A stretch of 45,927 bases of DNA from IMG/VR virus record IMGVR_UViG_3300002835_000342, positions 1 through 45,927 of that record. One strand, written 5' to 3'. Positions 6,996 through 14,664 of the stretch are shown in pieces. A program made the position numbers and the translations under genes. The notes under the pieces are model-generated. The model saw nothing but the letters and a program-made list of their open reading frames with translations, ran no database searches and was not told the origin of the DNA. The stretch comes from a virus. The stretch's first letter is position 1, and each line of letters begins with the position of its first letter.

Positions 6996-7616
6996 GTCAC
7001 CATCTTTTGTTTCTAATACAACAAACAATTCTGGTTGGGTTTTCATAAATTCTTCAAATTTTGGTAAAATGTTTAAAGGTAGATTATCTAAAATAGTTTT
7101 AATGTCTTCGGAAATAAATTTATTAACATGAAAAACTTCTCCACCTACATTGACTTTTTTAATACATGCTTTTAGAAAATCTTCTTTATCTAATGTGTCT
7201 AATTTTAATAAATCTTTTATAGTTGGAGTTTCTAATGTAATAAAAACACTATTTGTGAGTGTAACTGTATCGGATGATATTTCATTTCTGTGTTTAATAT
7301 CTGGTATATAAACTTGAATTTTTTCTTGATTGTAAATCAAATTTAATTGTTCATCTACACTTTTAGATCTGATTTGTAAAAATAAAAATTCAGCATCGGC
7401 CATACAAAGATTCATTATGTTTACATTTTCAGTATTGTTTTTTAATAACTCAACTAATGATATCAATGCTAATTTTTTATTTTCTTCTTGAAGAATAACA
7501 GAAATGCTTTTTGCATCTTTTACTTTAAAGGGTCTAAAAATAACTTTTTGTTTAGAAAAAGGTAAAATAGTTTCGTAAGTGGGTAGCAGGCTTTTTAAAG
7601 AACTCATCAAATCCAT
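6954..7616 (-). CDS. 26: gp26-like baseplate hub / tail assembly protein
   Basis: 220 residues, near T4 gp26 (208). The pattern is that of the T4 gp26 family: an early PFSKQKVIFRPFKVKDAKSI, then NIMNLCMADAEFLFLQIRSK, and a second domain with ITLETPTIKDLLKLD. T4 gp26 is needed for baseplate hub assembly; the homologous fold and position fit a tail assembly chaperone. An AAGGAA site precedes the ATG, which lies three bases after the stop of the tube-initiator-like gene. The 3' end contains the candidate frameshift signal. A second start, Met4, cannot be excluded. The T4-style separate gene 51 is not seen; the -1 frame extension may take its place. Confidence 0.7.
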   Translation of the reverse strand: MDLMSSLKSLLPTYETILPFSKQKVIFRPFKVKDAKSISVILQEENKKLALISLVELLKNNTENVNIMNLCMADAEFLFLQIRSKSVDEQLNLIYNQEKIQVYIPDIKHRNEISSDTVTLTNSVFITLETPTIKDLLKLDTLDKEDFLKACIKKVNVGGEVFHVNKFISEDIKTILDNLPLNILPKFEEFMKTQPELFVVLETKDGDKEVNGLLRFFTFR

Positions 7617-7619
7617 AAA

Positions 7620-8228
7620 TTAAATTCCTTGATAAAAATTAAAGTCTCTGAACAGCATAAGAACTGTATATGTTGAATAATCATTAGACTTCAACATATT
7701 TAATTCAATTGGTAAACATTCAACAGGATATACTTCAAAAAAATTATATGAAACATTTGGATTTCCATTTGGATCTAATAAAGAGATCTTCATTTGTGTT
7801 TGTGCAATAATATCGTCATAAAACTGAACTTGATATGGAAAACGTGTAGCGTTTCTGGCATTATTAGTTGATGATGCTTTTGGTGATTGTCTTCCTCCAG
7901 AATATATTAAATTAAACCATGAATTAAAAAACAATGTAATAAAATTATCATTAGTTACTGGAAAGGTCAAAAGTATACCTTGAGGAAACTTTTGAGATCT
8001 TGGAATTGTTCTACCGGGTCCATAGCCAGCCAAGCCATCTGCAACACCATCTATAGCTCTGGCACCTATTGTTATTGCTAATGGATTTAAATCGTTATTT
8101 GATATAGTTGGTAGGGTAGCTGGCAAATTTGAAAAAGATAATGTAAATCTATTAGATCTTTGAAGACCATTGTGGCGATCAAAAAAGTCTTTTATTGATA
8201 AAATTGAATTGTTATTTGGAATTGGCAT
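7620..8228 (-). CDS. Tail tube initiator-like protein (gp54-like, tube fold)
   Basis: 202 residues. The opening DFFDRHNGLQRSNRFTLSF resembles the start of tube-family proteins such as the two gp19 copies here (NGGTRANRF, FGGSRSNRF), and the C-terminal YPVECLPIELNML parallels their CWP-x-x-x-x-INLNMG block. In T4, gp54 (320) sits on the gp48 cap and nucleates the tube of gp19. Placement next to gp48, on the opposite strand beyond gp4, supports a baseplate-end tube role. It is shorter than T4 gp54, so it could instead be another tube-fold adaptor. Its 5' end overlaps gp4 by 17 bases. Confidence 0.55.
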   Translation of the reverse strand: MPIPNNNSILSIKDFFDRHNGLQRSNRFTLSFSNLPATLPTISNNDLNPLAITIGARAIDGVADGLAGYGPGRTIPRSQKFPQGILLTFPVTNDNFITLFFNSWFNLIYSGGRQSPKASSTNNARNATRFPYQVQFYDDIIAQTQMKISLLDPNGNPNVSYNFFEVYPVECLPIELNMLKSNDYSTYTVLMLFRDFNFYQGI

Positions 8229-8640
8229 TGGAGAATAAATCTTTTTCTGTTAAAATTTTAAAAACAAAACTATTATTATTGCAATAGTTTTTAGCAGCAT
8301 TCCATTTGGCATTGTTTATGATCCAGGTTACCTTTTCTTTTTTTGAAGCATTCTCTTTTAAAAAAGTTTGTTTCTTTGGTTTGACCTCAACCATCCAAGT
8401 GTGTACTCCTTCAGAATTTTTAAACTGTATTAAAAAATCTGGATAGTAGTTGTGTATTTTTTTATCAATTGGACTAACATAAGGTATGGCTATTTCTTCA
8501 GAAGACCATTTAATTATGTTGGGATGTTCATCACAAAAATTACATACATTGCGTTCCCACAAGGATCGGCATACAATTTTAGATGAATCCCCAGCATATT
8601 TTTTGGGATTCTTTGGGTTAAATATTGTTCTGTATGCCAT
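8212..8640 (-). CDS. 4: Head completion protein gp4
   Basis: 142 residues (T4 gp4 has 150). gp4 is needed to finish filled heads before tail joining, and has an endonuclease-like fold. The N-terminus MAYRTIFNPKNPKKYAGD followed by IVCRSLWER matches the family closely. The PD-(D/E)xK-like elements are visible: the Glu in WSSEEIAIPY, then YYPDFLIQF with Asp, and MVEVKPKKQ with E-x-K. Translation probably starts at the first base of the transcript: a TCTAAATA octamer lies five bases before the ATG and there is no Shine-Dalgarno sequence. The gene diverges from gp48 with 35 bases between starts. Confidence 0.85.
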   Translation of the reverse strand: MAYRTIFNPKNPKKYAGDSSKIVCRSLWERNVCNFCDEHPNIIKWSSEEIAIPYVSPIDKKIHNYYPDFLIQFKNSEGVHTWMVEVKPKKQTFLKENASKKEKVTWIINNAKWNAAKNYCNNNSFVFKILTEKDLFSNANSK

Positions 8641-8645
8641 AATAA

Positions 8646-8653
8646 TATTTAGA
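8646..8653 (-). promoter_or_regulatory. Late octamer TCTAAATA for gp4 (leftward)
   Basis: TCTAAATA on the minus strand, followed by five bases and then the gp4 ATG. With the T4 late promoter geometry (octamer at -13 to -6) the start point is the A of the ATG. Confidence 0.55.
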
Positions 8654-8660
8654 GAAATTA

Positions 8661-8668
8661 TCTAAATA
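8661..8668 (+). promoter_or_regulatory. Late octamer TCTAAATA for gp48
   Basis: TCTAAATA followed by seven bases and the gp48 ATG at 8676. No Shine-Dalgarno sequence is present. It forms a divergent pair with the leftward octamer at 8646-8653; the two octamers are separated by seven bases. Confidence 0.55.
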
Positions 8669-8675
8669 TTCATAT

Positions 8676-9500
8676 ATGGCACGAAATCAATTTCAATATC
8701 CTTATGGTTTGGCTGCAAAAGAGCAACCACTGTGGATGCAGTTTTATAGTGCTGAGTATTCTTTAAAAAACTTTGAGCGTACCCGTGCAGGGGTTATTAA
8801 TAGAGCATTTGCAAGAATAAGTCTACCAATGCCAAAAGAACCGGGATATTTGGCAGCACACGAATTTGGTGAAAGTAATAATAATCCGGTCGGTCCAATG
8901 ATTTCTAGAGCAGGAATTGCAAATGCTGGCAGCGGTGGTGCGTTAAACATATTAAAACGAGCAATACAACCAGCCACATTTTATTGGGAAAGAATGTTTG
9001 CTACCTCTACCTATAGAAGATTTAGTAATATAGCAGAAATGAGCATGGTTTCAGAAGCAAGAAAAAAATACTTTTTTCAATATGCTTTAATACCAAAAAA
9101 TAAAGAAGAATCAATACAAATTGAAAATATTATAGGTACGTTTAGAAAGTGTTCATATCCAACAGTAGCTACCGGATTGCCGGAAAGAAGTTATCCACAA
9201 AATTTATGGGCATTAGAGGTAACCAGTGGAAATCAAGTTGCTTTAGGATCTGGAAGTCGTGGTGGCGGTGAAGCAAATCTTACTGCAAACTGGCTTGGTG
9301 AACCTTTAGTGTGTGTATTGGAAACAGTCAAAGTTCAAAAAAATGATGAAAGCGATCCTGTTATTAGGTATTTGCCAAATGGAGCATCATCTATTACTTT
9401 GCTGGGATTAGTTTTTAGTGAATTTGAAACAGGAACTTTTGATCCTTCATATGGTGGCATTCTTTCTAAATCTGAAATCTCTACAAAGTATATGAGATAA
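8676..9500 (+). CDS. 48: Baseplate tail tube cap, gp48-like
   Basis: 274 residues (T4 gp48 has 364). gp48 caps the central baseplate hub and connects it to the tail tube. The diagnostic stretch is about residues 126-163: VSEARKKYFFQYALIPKN, then ENIIGTFRKCSYP, which matches the conserved core of gp48 homologues. A Gly-rich loop follows near residues 190-200, and the C-terminus (SITLLGLVFSEFETG) is the expected tube-like strand. Neighbours on both sides (gp4 and the tube initiator; gp53 and hub genes) are baseplate or completion genes. There is no ribosome binding site; the late octamer is seven bases upstream. Confidence 0.7.
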   Translation: MARNQFQYPYGLAAKEQPLWMQFYSAEYSLKNFERTRAGVINRAFARISLPMPKEPGYLAAHEFGESNNNPVGPMISRAGIANAGSGGALNILKRAIQPATFYWERMFATSTYRRFSNIAEMSMVSEARKKYFFQYALIPKNKEESIQIENIIGTFRKCSYPTVATGLPERSYPQNLWALEVTSGNQVALGSGSRGGGEANLTANWLGEPLVCVLETVKVQKNDESDPVIRYLPNGASSITLLGLVFSEFETGTFDPSYGGILSKSEISTKYMR

Positions 9501-9505
9501 ATTTA

Positions 9506-10357
9506 ATGAAATTTTTTAATAATCTTCCAAAAACTGTATTTACCAGTAGCATAGGTGATTTTCGAATCTCCGATTTTTTTACTTATTTGGATGTTGAGCG
9601 TACAACAATAGAAGAAGGCACGATTACTATAGATAACAAAACAACGTTATTGGAAGCAGCTTATACCGTATATACTGATTCAGATAGCTTTTGGGCTATT
9701 GTTGCTGCAAATAATGTGATAAATCCATTCTTTTTATTAGAAGATAATGCTTCAATATATTCAAAAAATAATGAAGAAAAAATTAATATGACTTTATTTC
9801 CTACAGCCGGAGCCACAACAGGAGGAGTAGCTTTTCCTGTGGGTAGCATTGTGCTTCCGTACATAGGAAATACTGGACCAGTATATAATTATGGGTCTAC
9901 TGGTAATTTTCAATTAAATGGACCATTTGCTATTATTGAAGAAACATCTTTTTATGACGGCAGTATGGTTATTGGGCCTCAACGTGGTGGTACTGGTCCC
10001 TTTATTATAGTCAACGCAACTCAAGACCTCGTTGCCGTAATCCAATTAAATTCTGATGGTTCGTATTCATCTGCTGGAAATTATTATACAGCAGATAAAA
10101 CAAGTTACTTAAATAAAACTATATCAGTTTCGACACCACAAGATGCTAAAACAATTTATAAACAACCTAAATCATCAAATGTAACAATCGATGAAGAACT
10201 TGAAATGGTAACACCCGGAGACCCAAGTCTATTGGTAACAGAAACCACAGTATCTGTGAAACAGTATATTGATACTGTATCTAAAATCGTCCAAGCATAT
10301 GTTCCAAGCCAATTGGGGCTGGTTCAGAGCTCTTTTATAACAACTAAGTATAAGTGA
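9506..10357 (+). CDS. 53: Baseplate wedge protein, gp53-like
   Basis: 283 residues (T4 gp53 has 196). T4 gp53 binds the baseplate wedges and helps join them around the hub. Residues 40-80 (NKTTLLEAAYTVYTDSDS, FWAIVAANNVINPFFLL) resemble the LysM-like core of gp53, where a W-x-x-x-x-x-N-N-x-x-x-P motif is conserved. The remaining C-terminal two thirds are a Thr/Ser/Gly-rich beta segment and a helical tail not found in T4. The gene starts five bases after the gp48 stop without an obvious strong ribosome binding site. Family assignment is by motif and neighbourhood. Confidence 0.55.
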   Translation: MKFFNNLPKTVFTSSIGDFRISDFFTYLDVERTTIEEGTITIDNKTTLLEAAYTVYTDSDSFWAIVAANNVINPFFLLEDNASIYSKNNEEKINMTLFPTAGATTGGVAFPVGSIVLPYIGNTGPVYNYGSTGNFQLNGPFAIIEETSFYDGSMVIGPQRGGTGPFIIVNATQDLVAVIQLNSDGSYSSAGNYYTADKTSYLNKTISVSTPQDAKTIYKQPKSSNVTIDEELEMVTPGDPSLLVTETTVSVKQYIDTVSKIVQAYVPSQLGLVQSSFITTKYK

Positions 10358-10358
10358 T

Positions 10359-12371
10359 ATGGCAAATACACAGTCCAGATTTAATCCAGCGTATTCTACA
10401 ATAAAATCAATTTATTTAGGCAATCTTGATATTTTAAGACAAAATACAGAATGCCAATTTGAAAGATTGGAAATAGTCGAAAACATTAATGATGTTCTTC
10501 CGTCTGGAGCATTATTGGTAAAAGACAAACAAGATATTGCCAGTGCTATTCAACTAAATGATGTCACAACTTTAACTATTGAATTTTTTAATGGCGATAA
10601 ATGGGAATGTGATATTACAAGTGTTTCATATAGTAATAACGCAGCATCTGATTCTGAAGAAACTTTATTAGTAATAAATTTTACAAATCATTATTATAGA
10701 TATTTTTCTACCAATTCTTTAAATCAATTATTGGGATATAAAAGCCCACAAGTTTATACTGTGGATGAATTTGTAGCACAAATGGTCTTTACATTTGGTG
10801 AACGACCAGAAGCAAAAGGATATCGTGATTCGGCATCAAATTATTTCTTATACAGACCATTTATACCTTTTAATAATAGAGAAGAAGCGCTGCCAGATAA
10901 TGCGATTGAAATGATGAATTATTTGTCAACCATGGCAGTTGATCAAAACAAAAATCCTAATTTTTTCTTTTGGACTTCTATGAATGGGGCATTTAATTTT
11001 AAATCTTTTTCAAGAGAAATGGTATCTGCAGAAGATGAAGAACCAGTAAATGTTGCTGTTTATAATGGTGATGCTGTTGAAGAAAGATTATCTGACGGAA
11101 AACAATATCGTAAGGCATATTTCTTGGCCACAAATCCAGCTTACCAATGGATATCTAAGAATTATTATTACATTAGAAAAACTCCAAAATACTTAGATAC
11201 AAATAATGTAACAGTACCTGACGGCCTTAGTGGAGATGCACTTTCGGATGCTATTAATGCTGCACAAAATAATGCTTTAAAAAATTTAACTTTTCAATTT
11301 CAAGATGACGGTCAAAAATATAATATTGATGTAGTTAGTGTTGCTGGAAGAGCAACTGAAGCTCCTTCTGGTGGTGATTTAATTTATCCTGAAAATTCTT
11401 GGGGATATTATGATGGGGGCACACCAACTAATGACAGATCCATTACAAACATGTTGGGAAATCAATATGGCATGGAATCATCATATGGTGTATTGAATTT
11501 AATGGGTGATAAAGGCTATATGGCATTTTTGGATAGCCCTGATATGTGGAAAAATATGTTTGATTTGACACCAATTCATCCAAATTATCCTAATGAAAAT
11601 GATACCGATGCAACTAGTACTACATCTATTATTCCTGGTGAGAGTACCAATTTACAAAAAGTAATGGATATTAGGTATAATACATTTAAAGCTTTGACGA
11701 CTGGAAACTGTGGTTCTAGTGAATTTGCAGGTCCATCTGGTAGTTCTAAAATACAAAATACCATAGAACAATTAAGAAAAATAGAACAGCAAAACTTTGT
11801 TATTCATTCTCTATGTTGTATGGGTAAAAGAGGAGAAAATTGTTTCTTTGCTGTATTACAGCGATACGAGCCAGATACTGCTTATTATGGTGCTACCGGT
11901 ACAGGTGGTACTGGTGGTAATTTTCAACCACAAACAGAAACAACACCAGAATTACCAAGTGGTGCAAAATTTTATAGGTATAAATGGAACAAGATACTGT
12001 TTTCTTCTGGAATATCAGGAGCATGTGGTTCAGCTTCTGGAGCATGTGGTGGATCGGGAAATACTTATTATCCGCATTTGTTGGAGCAATGGTCATTAGA
12101 TCCTTCAGCAAAATCAAATGACAGTCAAGATGCAACATGGGCCATAAATTTAAATGAAAGAGGCTTAAGCGGAGCATATTTGCCACCGGGTTGGTCAAAT
12201 ACATCAGCCGCATCTGGATTTGGATACAGACCAATTGGCGCACCAGCTACAGCTACATTTGCAGAATCTGCAAATATAATGCATATTGCAAAAGTATGCA
12301 TTGAACAGATCGATCCCAACAATAGTGTTACATATTTCTGGGCTGAAAATGTTGTAGACGGAACTTGTTAA
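10359..12371 (+). CDS. Probable baseplate hub protein (gp27-like)
   Basis: 670 residues. Two features point to a gp27/gpD-type hub: an early beta domain (residues 20-115: LDILRQNTECQFERLEIVENI, then TTLTIEFFNGDKWECDI) and the segment MMNYLSTMAVDQNKNPNFFF followed by WTSMNGAFNFKSF, which parallels the T4 gp27 hub sequence FLFW-x-x-x-x-x-FNFK. T4 gp27 has 391 residues, so this protein carries large extra regions, including cysteine-rich loops (SLCCMGKRGENC; ACGSASGACGGSG) and a CGSSEF motif that recurs in the next protein. It is probably the ring at the centre of the baseplate through which DNA passes. A lysozyme domain like gp5 is not evident. Confidence 0.5.
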   Translation: MANTQSRFNPAYSTIKSIYLGNLDILRQNTECQFERLEIVENINDVLPSGALLVKDKQDIASAIQLNDVTTLTIEFFNGDKWECDITSVSYSNNAASDSEETLLVINFTNHYYRYFSTNSLNQLLGYKSPQVYTVDEFVAQMVFTFGERPEAKGYRDSASNYFLYRPFIPFNNREEALPDNAIEMMNYLSTMAVDQNKNPNFFFWTSMNGAFNFKSFSREMVSAEDEEPVNVAVYNGDAVEERLSDGKQYRKAYFLATNPAYQWISKNYYYIRKTPKYLDTNNVTVPDGLSGDALSDAINAAQNNALKNLTFQFQDDGQKYNIDVVSVAGRATEAPSGGDLIYPENSWGYYDGGTPTNDRSITNMLGNQYGMESSYGVLNLMGDKGYMAFLDSPDMWKNMFDLTPIHPNYPNENDTDATSTTSIIPGESTNLQKVMDIRYNTFKALTTGNCGSSEFAGPSGSSKIQNTIEQLRKIEQQNFVIHSLCCMGKRGENCFFAVLQRYEPDTAYYGATGTGGTGGNFQPQTETTPELPSGAKFYRYKWNKILFSSGISGACGSASGACGGSGNTYYPHLLEQWSLDPSAKSNDSQDATWAINLNERGLSGAYLPPGWSNTSAASGFGYRPIGAPATATFAESANIMHIAKVCIEQIDPNNSVTYFWAENVVDGTC

Positions 12372-12381
12372 AGGATATTAA

Positions 12382-13191
12382 ATGGCAAATCAGATTATTA
12401 CATATGGTACTAACTATTCACAAGAAACATTCTATCCTGTAGCAAGTAAAGATGCATATGAATGTGCTAATGCAGCAATAACCAGAGGGGCGACGGGAAT
12501 CCCCTCCTCGTTACAAGAATGTTTTGATAGATTTCCTGGAGTTTTAGAAATCGCAGAAGCTATTGGGTTTTATACAGCCACCAAAGGCTCTTGTGGAAGC
12601 ACAGAAAATTTTGTTGGTGGAGGTGGATGTGGAGGATCTGGTTCAAATTACACTCTTTGGACTGGGCCTTCAACCGTTCCTTCTTTAAATACAACACAAC
12701 CCATCGATCTTTATTTTGATGTTGTAAATGAAGAATGTAATCAAATTAATACAAAATTGGGACTGGATTGGATGGGATGTTTATGGGCAACTCCTTCCGC
12801 ACCATATAGTTGCCTGTGTCCTGATATTAAGCCAAATTATGAAGCTTATATAAAACTAAGATTAAATGTTGCATCTTTTTGGAATACCCCAGTTGAAACA
12901 CCAGTCAAACGAGCAGAATTTCTAGATGCAATTAAATACGGAAGAAAAGTTGATGTGACGATTGCTGGCGATTTTACATTAAAGGTTGGTCAGCTTGCTA
13001 ACCTTAGTATAAATGGTATAAGTGGATTTCCTTACGCATCAACAAATTCTGTTTTAAATGCAACATATTATGTTACAGGTATTAAACATGTAATTACAAA
13101 TTCTGGAACACATGAAACAGCACTTTCACTTACGCAAATAGCACCATTAGATGTTGGTGGTAAATCGGCAGTGGCTCGATATTATTCATGA
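12382..13191 (+). CDS. Hub-associated protein, possible second hub component
   Basis: 269 residues with AAAGGA before the ATG. The C-terminal part (about 185-262: GRKVDVTIAGDFTLKVGQ, INGISG, TYYVTGIKHVI, ALSLTQI) looks like the terminal beta domain of phage hub proteins of the gpD/gp27 type, in which a surface-defined operand is followed by a YxVTxIKH strand. The middle is cysteine-rich (GSCGST, GGGGCGGSGS, CLWATPSAPYSCLC). The CGSTENF motif resembles CGSSEF in the preceding 670-residue protein. The two genes may together supply what is one polypeptide elsewhere. This is inference; no single family is certain. Confidence 0.45.
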   Translation: MANQIITYGTNYSQETFYPVASKDAYECANAAITRGATGIPSSLQECFDRFPGVLEIAEAIGFYTATKGSCGSTENFVGGGGCGGSGSNYTLWTGPSTVPSLNTTQPIDLYFDVVNEECNQINTKLGLDWMGCLWATPSAPYSCLCPDIKPNYEAYIKLRLNVASFWNTPVETPVKRAEFLDAIKYGRKVDVTIAGDFTLKVGQLANLSINGISGFPYASTNSVLNATYYVTGIKHVITNSGTHETALSLTQIAPLDVGGKSAVARYYS

Positions 13192-13199
13192 TATAAATA
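13192..13199 (+). promoter_or_regulatory. Perfect T4 late promoter octamer TATAAATA before gp25
   Basis: TATAAATA is identical to the T4 late consensus. It lies just after the preceding stop codon; five bases separate it from the gp25 ATG at 13205 and there is no Shine-Dalgarno sequence. The T4 late start point would be the A of that ATG. Confidence 0.65.
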
Positions 13200-13204
13200 T
13201 TATT

Positions 13205-13585
13205 ATGGCGCTCAAAGATTTTTCAATATTATTAGAAAAAGTTAATTCCAAATCTTCTAAAAAAGATATTGGTATGGTGAGCGGATTTAATGCTTATTCT
13301 CAATATATTGAAAATGTTCTCAAAACACAAAAAGGTGAACTTGTTTCCAATATGAATTTGGGATCAGATTATTTTAGTTATATTTTTTCTGGTCAGGCTC
13401 AAGTAGGTCCACTGGAATCTGGTTTGGCCGCATATATAGAATCTGCTATTCCAGTAATGAATAATGTTAAAGTTAGATTGGAATATGCATCTGATACTCA
13501 ATTTCAATTTTTTATAACATATTCATTAAATAATGGAATTAATGGGCAATCAAATTCTAGCACAACGATAGAGGTAGAACTATAA
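13205..13585 (+). CDS. 25: Baseplate wedge subunit gp25
   Basis: 126 residues from the ATG at 13205 (T4 gp25 has 132). gp25 is the small wedge component that links the baseplate to the sheath and carries a sheath-like handshake domain, conserved also in type VI secretion systems as TssE. Family features are the central IENVLKTQKGELVSNMNLGSD and a C-terminal beta-rich half with VKVRLEYAS. The frame extends upstream to 13151, but that start lies inside the previous gene, and the perfect late octamer sits just before 13205. Its stop overlaps the gp6 ATG (TAATG), suggesting coupled translation. Confidence 0.85.
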   Translation: MALKDFSILLEKVNSKSSKKDIGMVSGFNAYSQYIENVLKTQKGELVSNMNLGSDYFSYIFSGQAQVGPLESGLAAYIESAIPVMNNVKVRLEYASDTQFQFFITYSLNNGINGQSNSSTTIEVEL

Positions 13586-14664
13586 TGACATACCAGTTAA
13601 AAAATCTTAATGTAGCATCATTAGATTTTAGTGATATTAGAACCTCTTTAATTAAATTTTTTAAAGAACAACCTGATTTAGCTGATATTGATTTTGAAAA
13701 TAATGCTAGCGCTGCAAATATGTTGATTAACATTTTGGCTACAGCTACTGCTTATAATGGTATATACGCACAATTTGGATACGTGAATTCATTTGCAACA
13801 ACTACTACTTTAATGCAAAGCATATTGGGTATTGCTGCAAATAGCTCTGTATTGATTGCCCCTGTTCAAGGAGCATCTACAAATAGAACGGTTAATGCTG
13901 TTGGTGCAACTCTTGAAGATTATTCTACTTTTTTGGCAACTACCACCACAGCAGCTCAAACTTATTTCTTTAATATTGATACTATTTTACCAAATCAAAG
14001 TAATTCTATTCAACTTTATTCTGGAAAAAGTGTAACAAGCTATACAAATTATGATTACGCAACGCAATCGTGTGAGTTGCCCTATACAGTAGATCCTAGA
14101 ACTATTAGTTTTTATGAAACTGTTACTGGTACTGGAGTAGTAACTAAATGGACCCGTGTTGACAAAGGAACTACTTCTACTACTGACAATAATAACACAT
14201 TTACCGTTATTAATGGGCCACAGGGTTATATTGTAACAAATAATTTTATTACTGCTAAAGAAATACCTACTTCAAGTACTGTTCTAATTCGTGCCGTTGT
14301 ATCCAATGGTTCGGCAGGAAATAATGCTTCAGTAAGTACTAGATCAAATGGCGTTTTTGTGGCCTCAACTGTACCTGCTGGAGGTTATGATGAAATATCA
14401 GTTACTGAAGCCAGAAGCAGATTGTTGTTTAAAGCCACCGGACAAGACAGATGCGTAACATTAAATGATTATACTAATGCAATTATTGGTTCAAGTATTG
14501 CGGGAACATCCGATTCATCTTTGGTAACAGTTCAAAATGATTGTTGTATTCCGGGAAGAGTAAAAGTTTATGTTACTGGATTGTCAACAACTAATCAAAC
14601 AGCACTGATGGCTTATTTGGGAGCAAGATCAGTTGCGGGAATAAATTTGGTATACGAACAATGA
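13585..14664 (+). CDS. 6: Baseplate wedge subunit gp6 (short form, gpJ-like)
   Basis: 359 residues, only slightly over half of T4 gp6 (660) and closer in size to P2 gpJ-type wedge proteins. The N-terminal block VASLDFSDIRTSLIKFF, then DIDFENNASAANMLINILA and TATAYNGIYAQFGYVNSFA, matches the conserved gp6 opening. The C-terminal half has the gpJ-like elements ISVTEARSRLLFKA and VTLNDYTNAI, and ends with a small alpha/beta domain. In T4, gp6 forms dimers that make the inner ring of the baseplate with gp7 and gp53. The short length suggests a simpler baseplate than T4. The gene lies between gp25 and a gp7/gpI candidate, the standard wedge order. Confidence 0.8.
   Translation: MTYQLKNLNVASLDFSDIRTSLIKFFKEQPDLADIDFENNASAANMLINILATATAYNGIYAQFGYVNSFATTTTLMQSILGIAANSSVLIAPVQGASTNRTVNAVGATLEDYSTFLATTTTAAQTYFFNIDTILPNQSNSIQLYSGKSVTSYTNYDYATQSCELPYTVDPRTISFYETVTGTGVVTKWTRVDKGTTSTTDNNNTFTVINGPQGYIVTNNFITAKEIPTSSTVLIRAVVSNGSAGNNASVSTRSNGVFVASTVPAGGYDEISVTEARSRLLFKATGQDRCVTLNDYTNAIIGSSIAGTSDSSLVTVQNDCCIPGRVKVYVTGLSTTNQTALMAYLGARSVAGINLVYEQ

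Noticed and set aside
11893-12243. 116-codon leftward frame inside the hub-like gene
   Set aside because: Antisense to a convincing 670-residue gene; composition is Leu/His/Met-rich as expected from reversed codons; no start signals.
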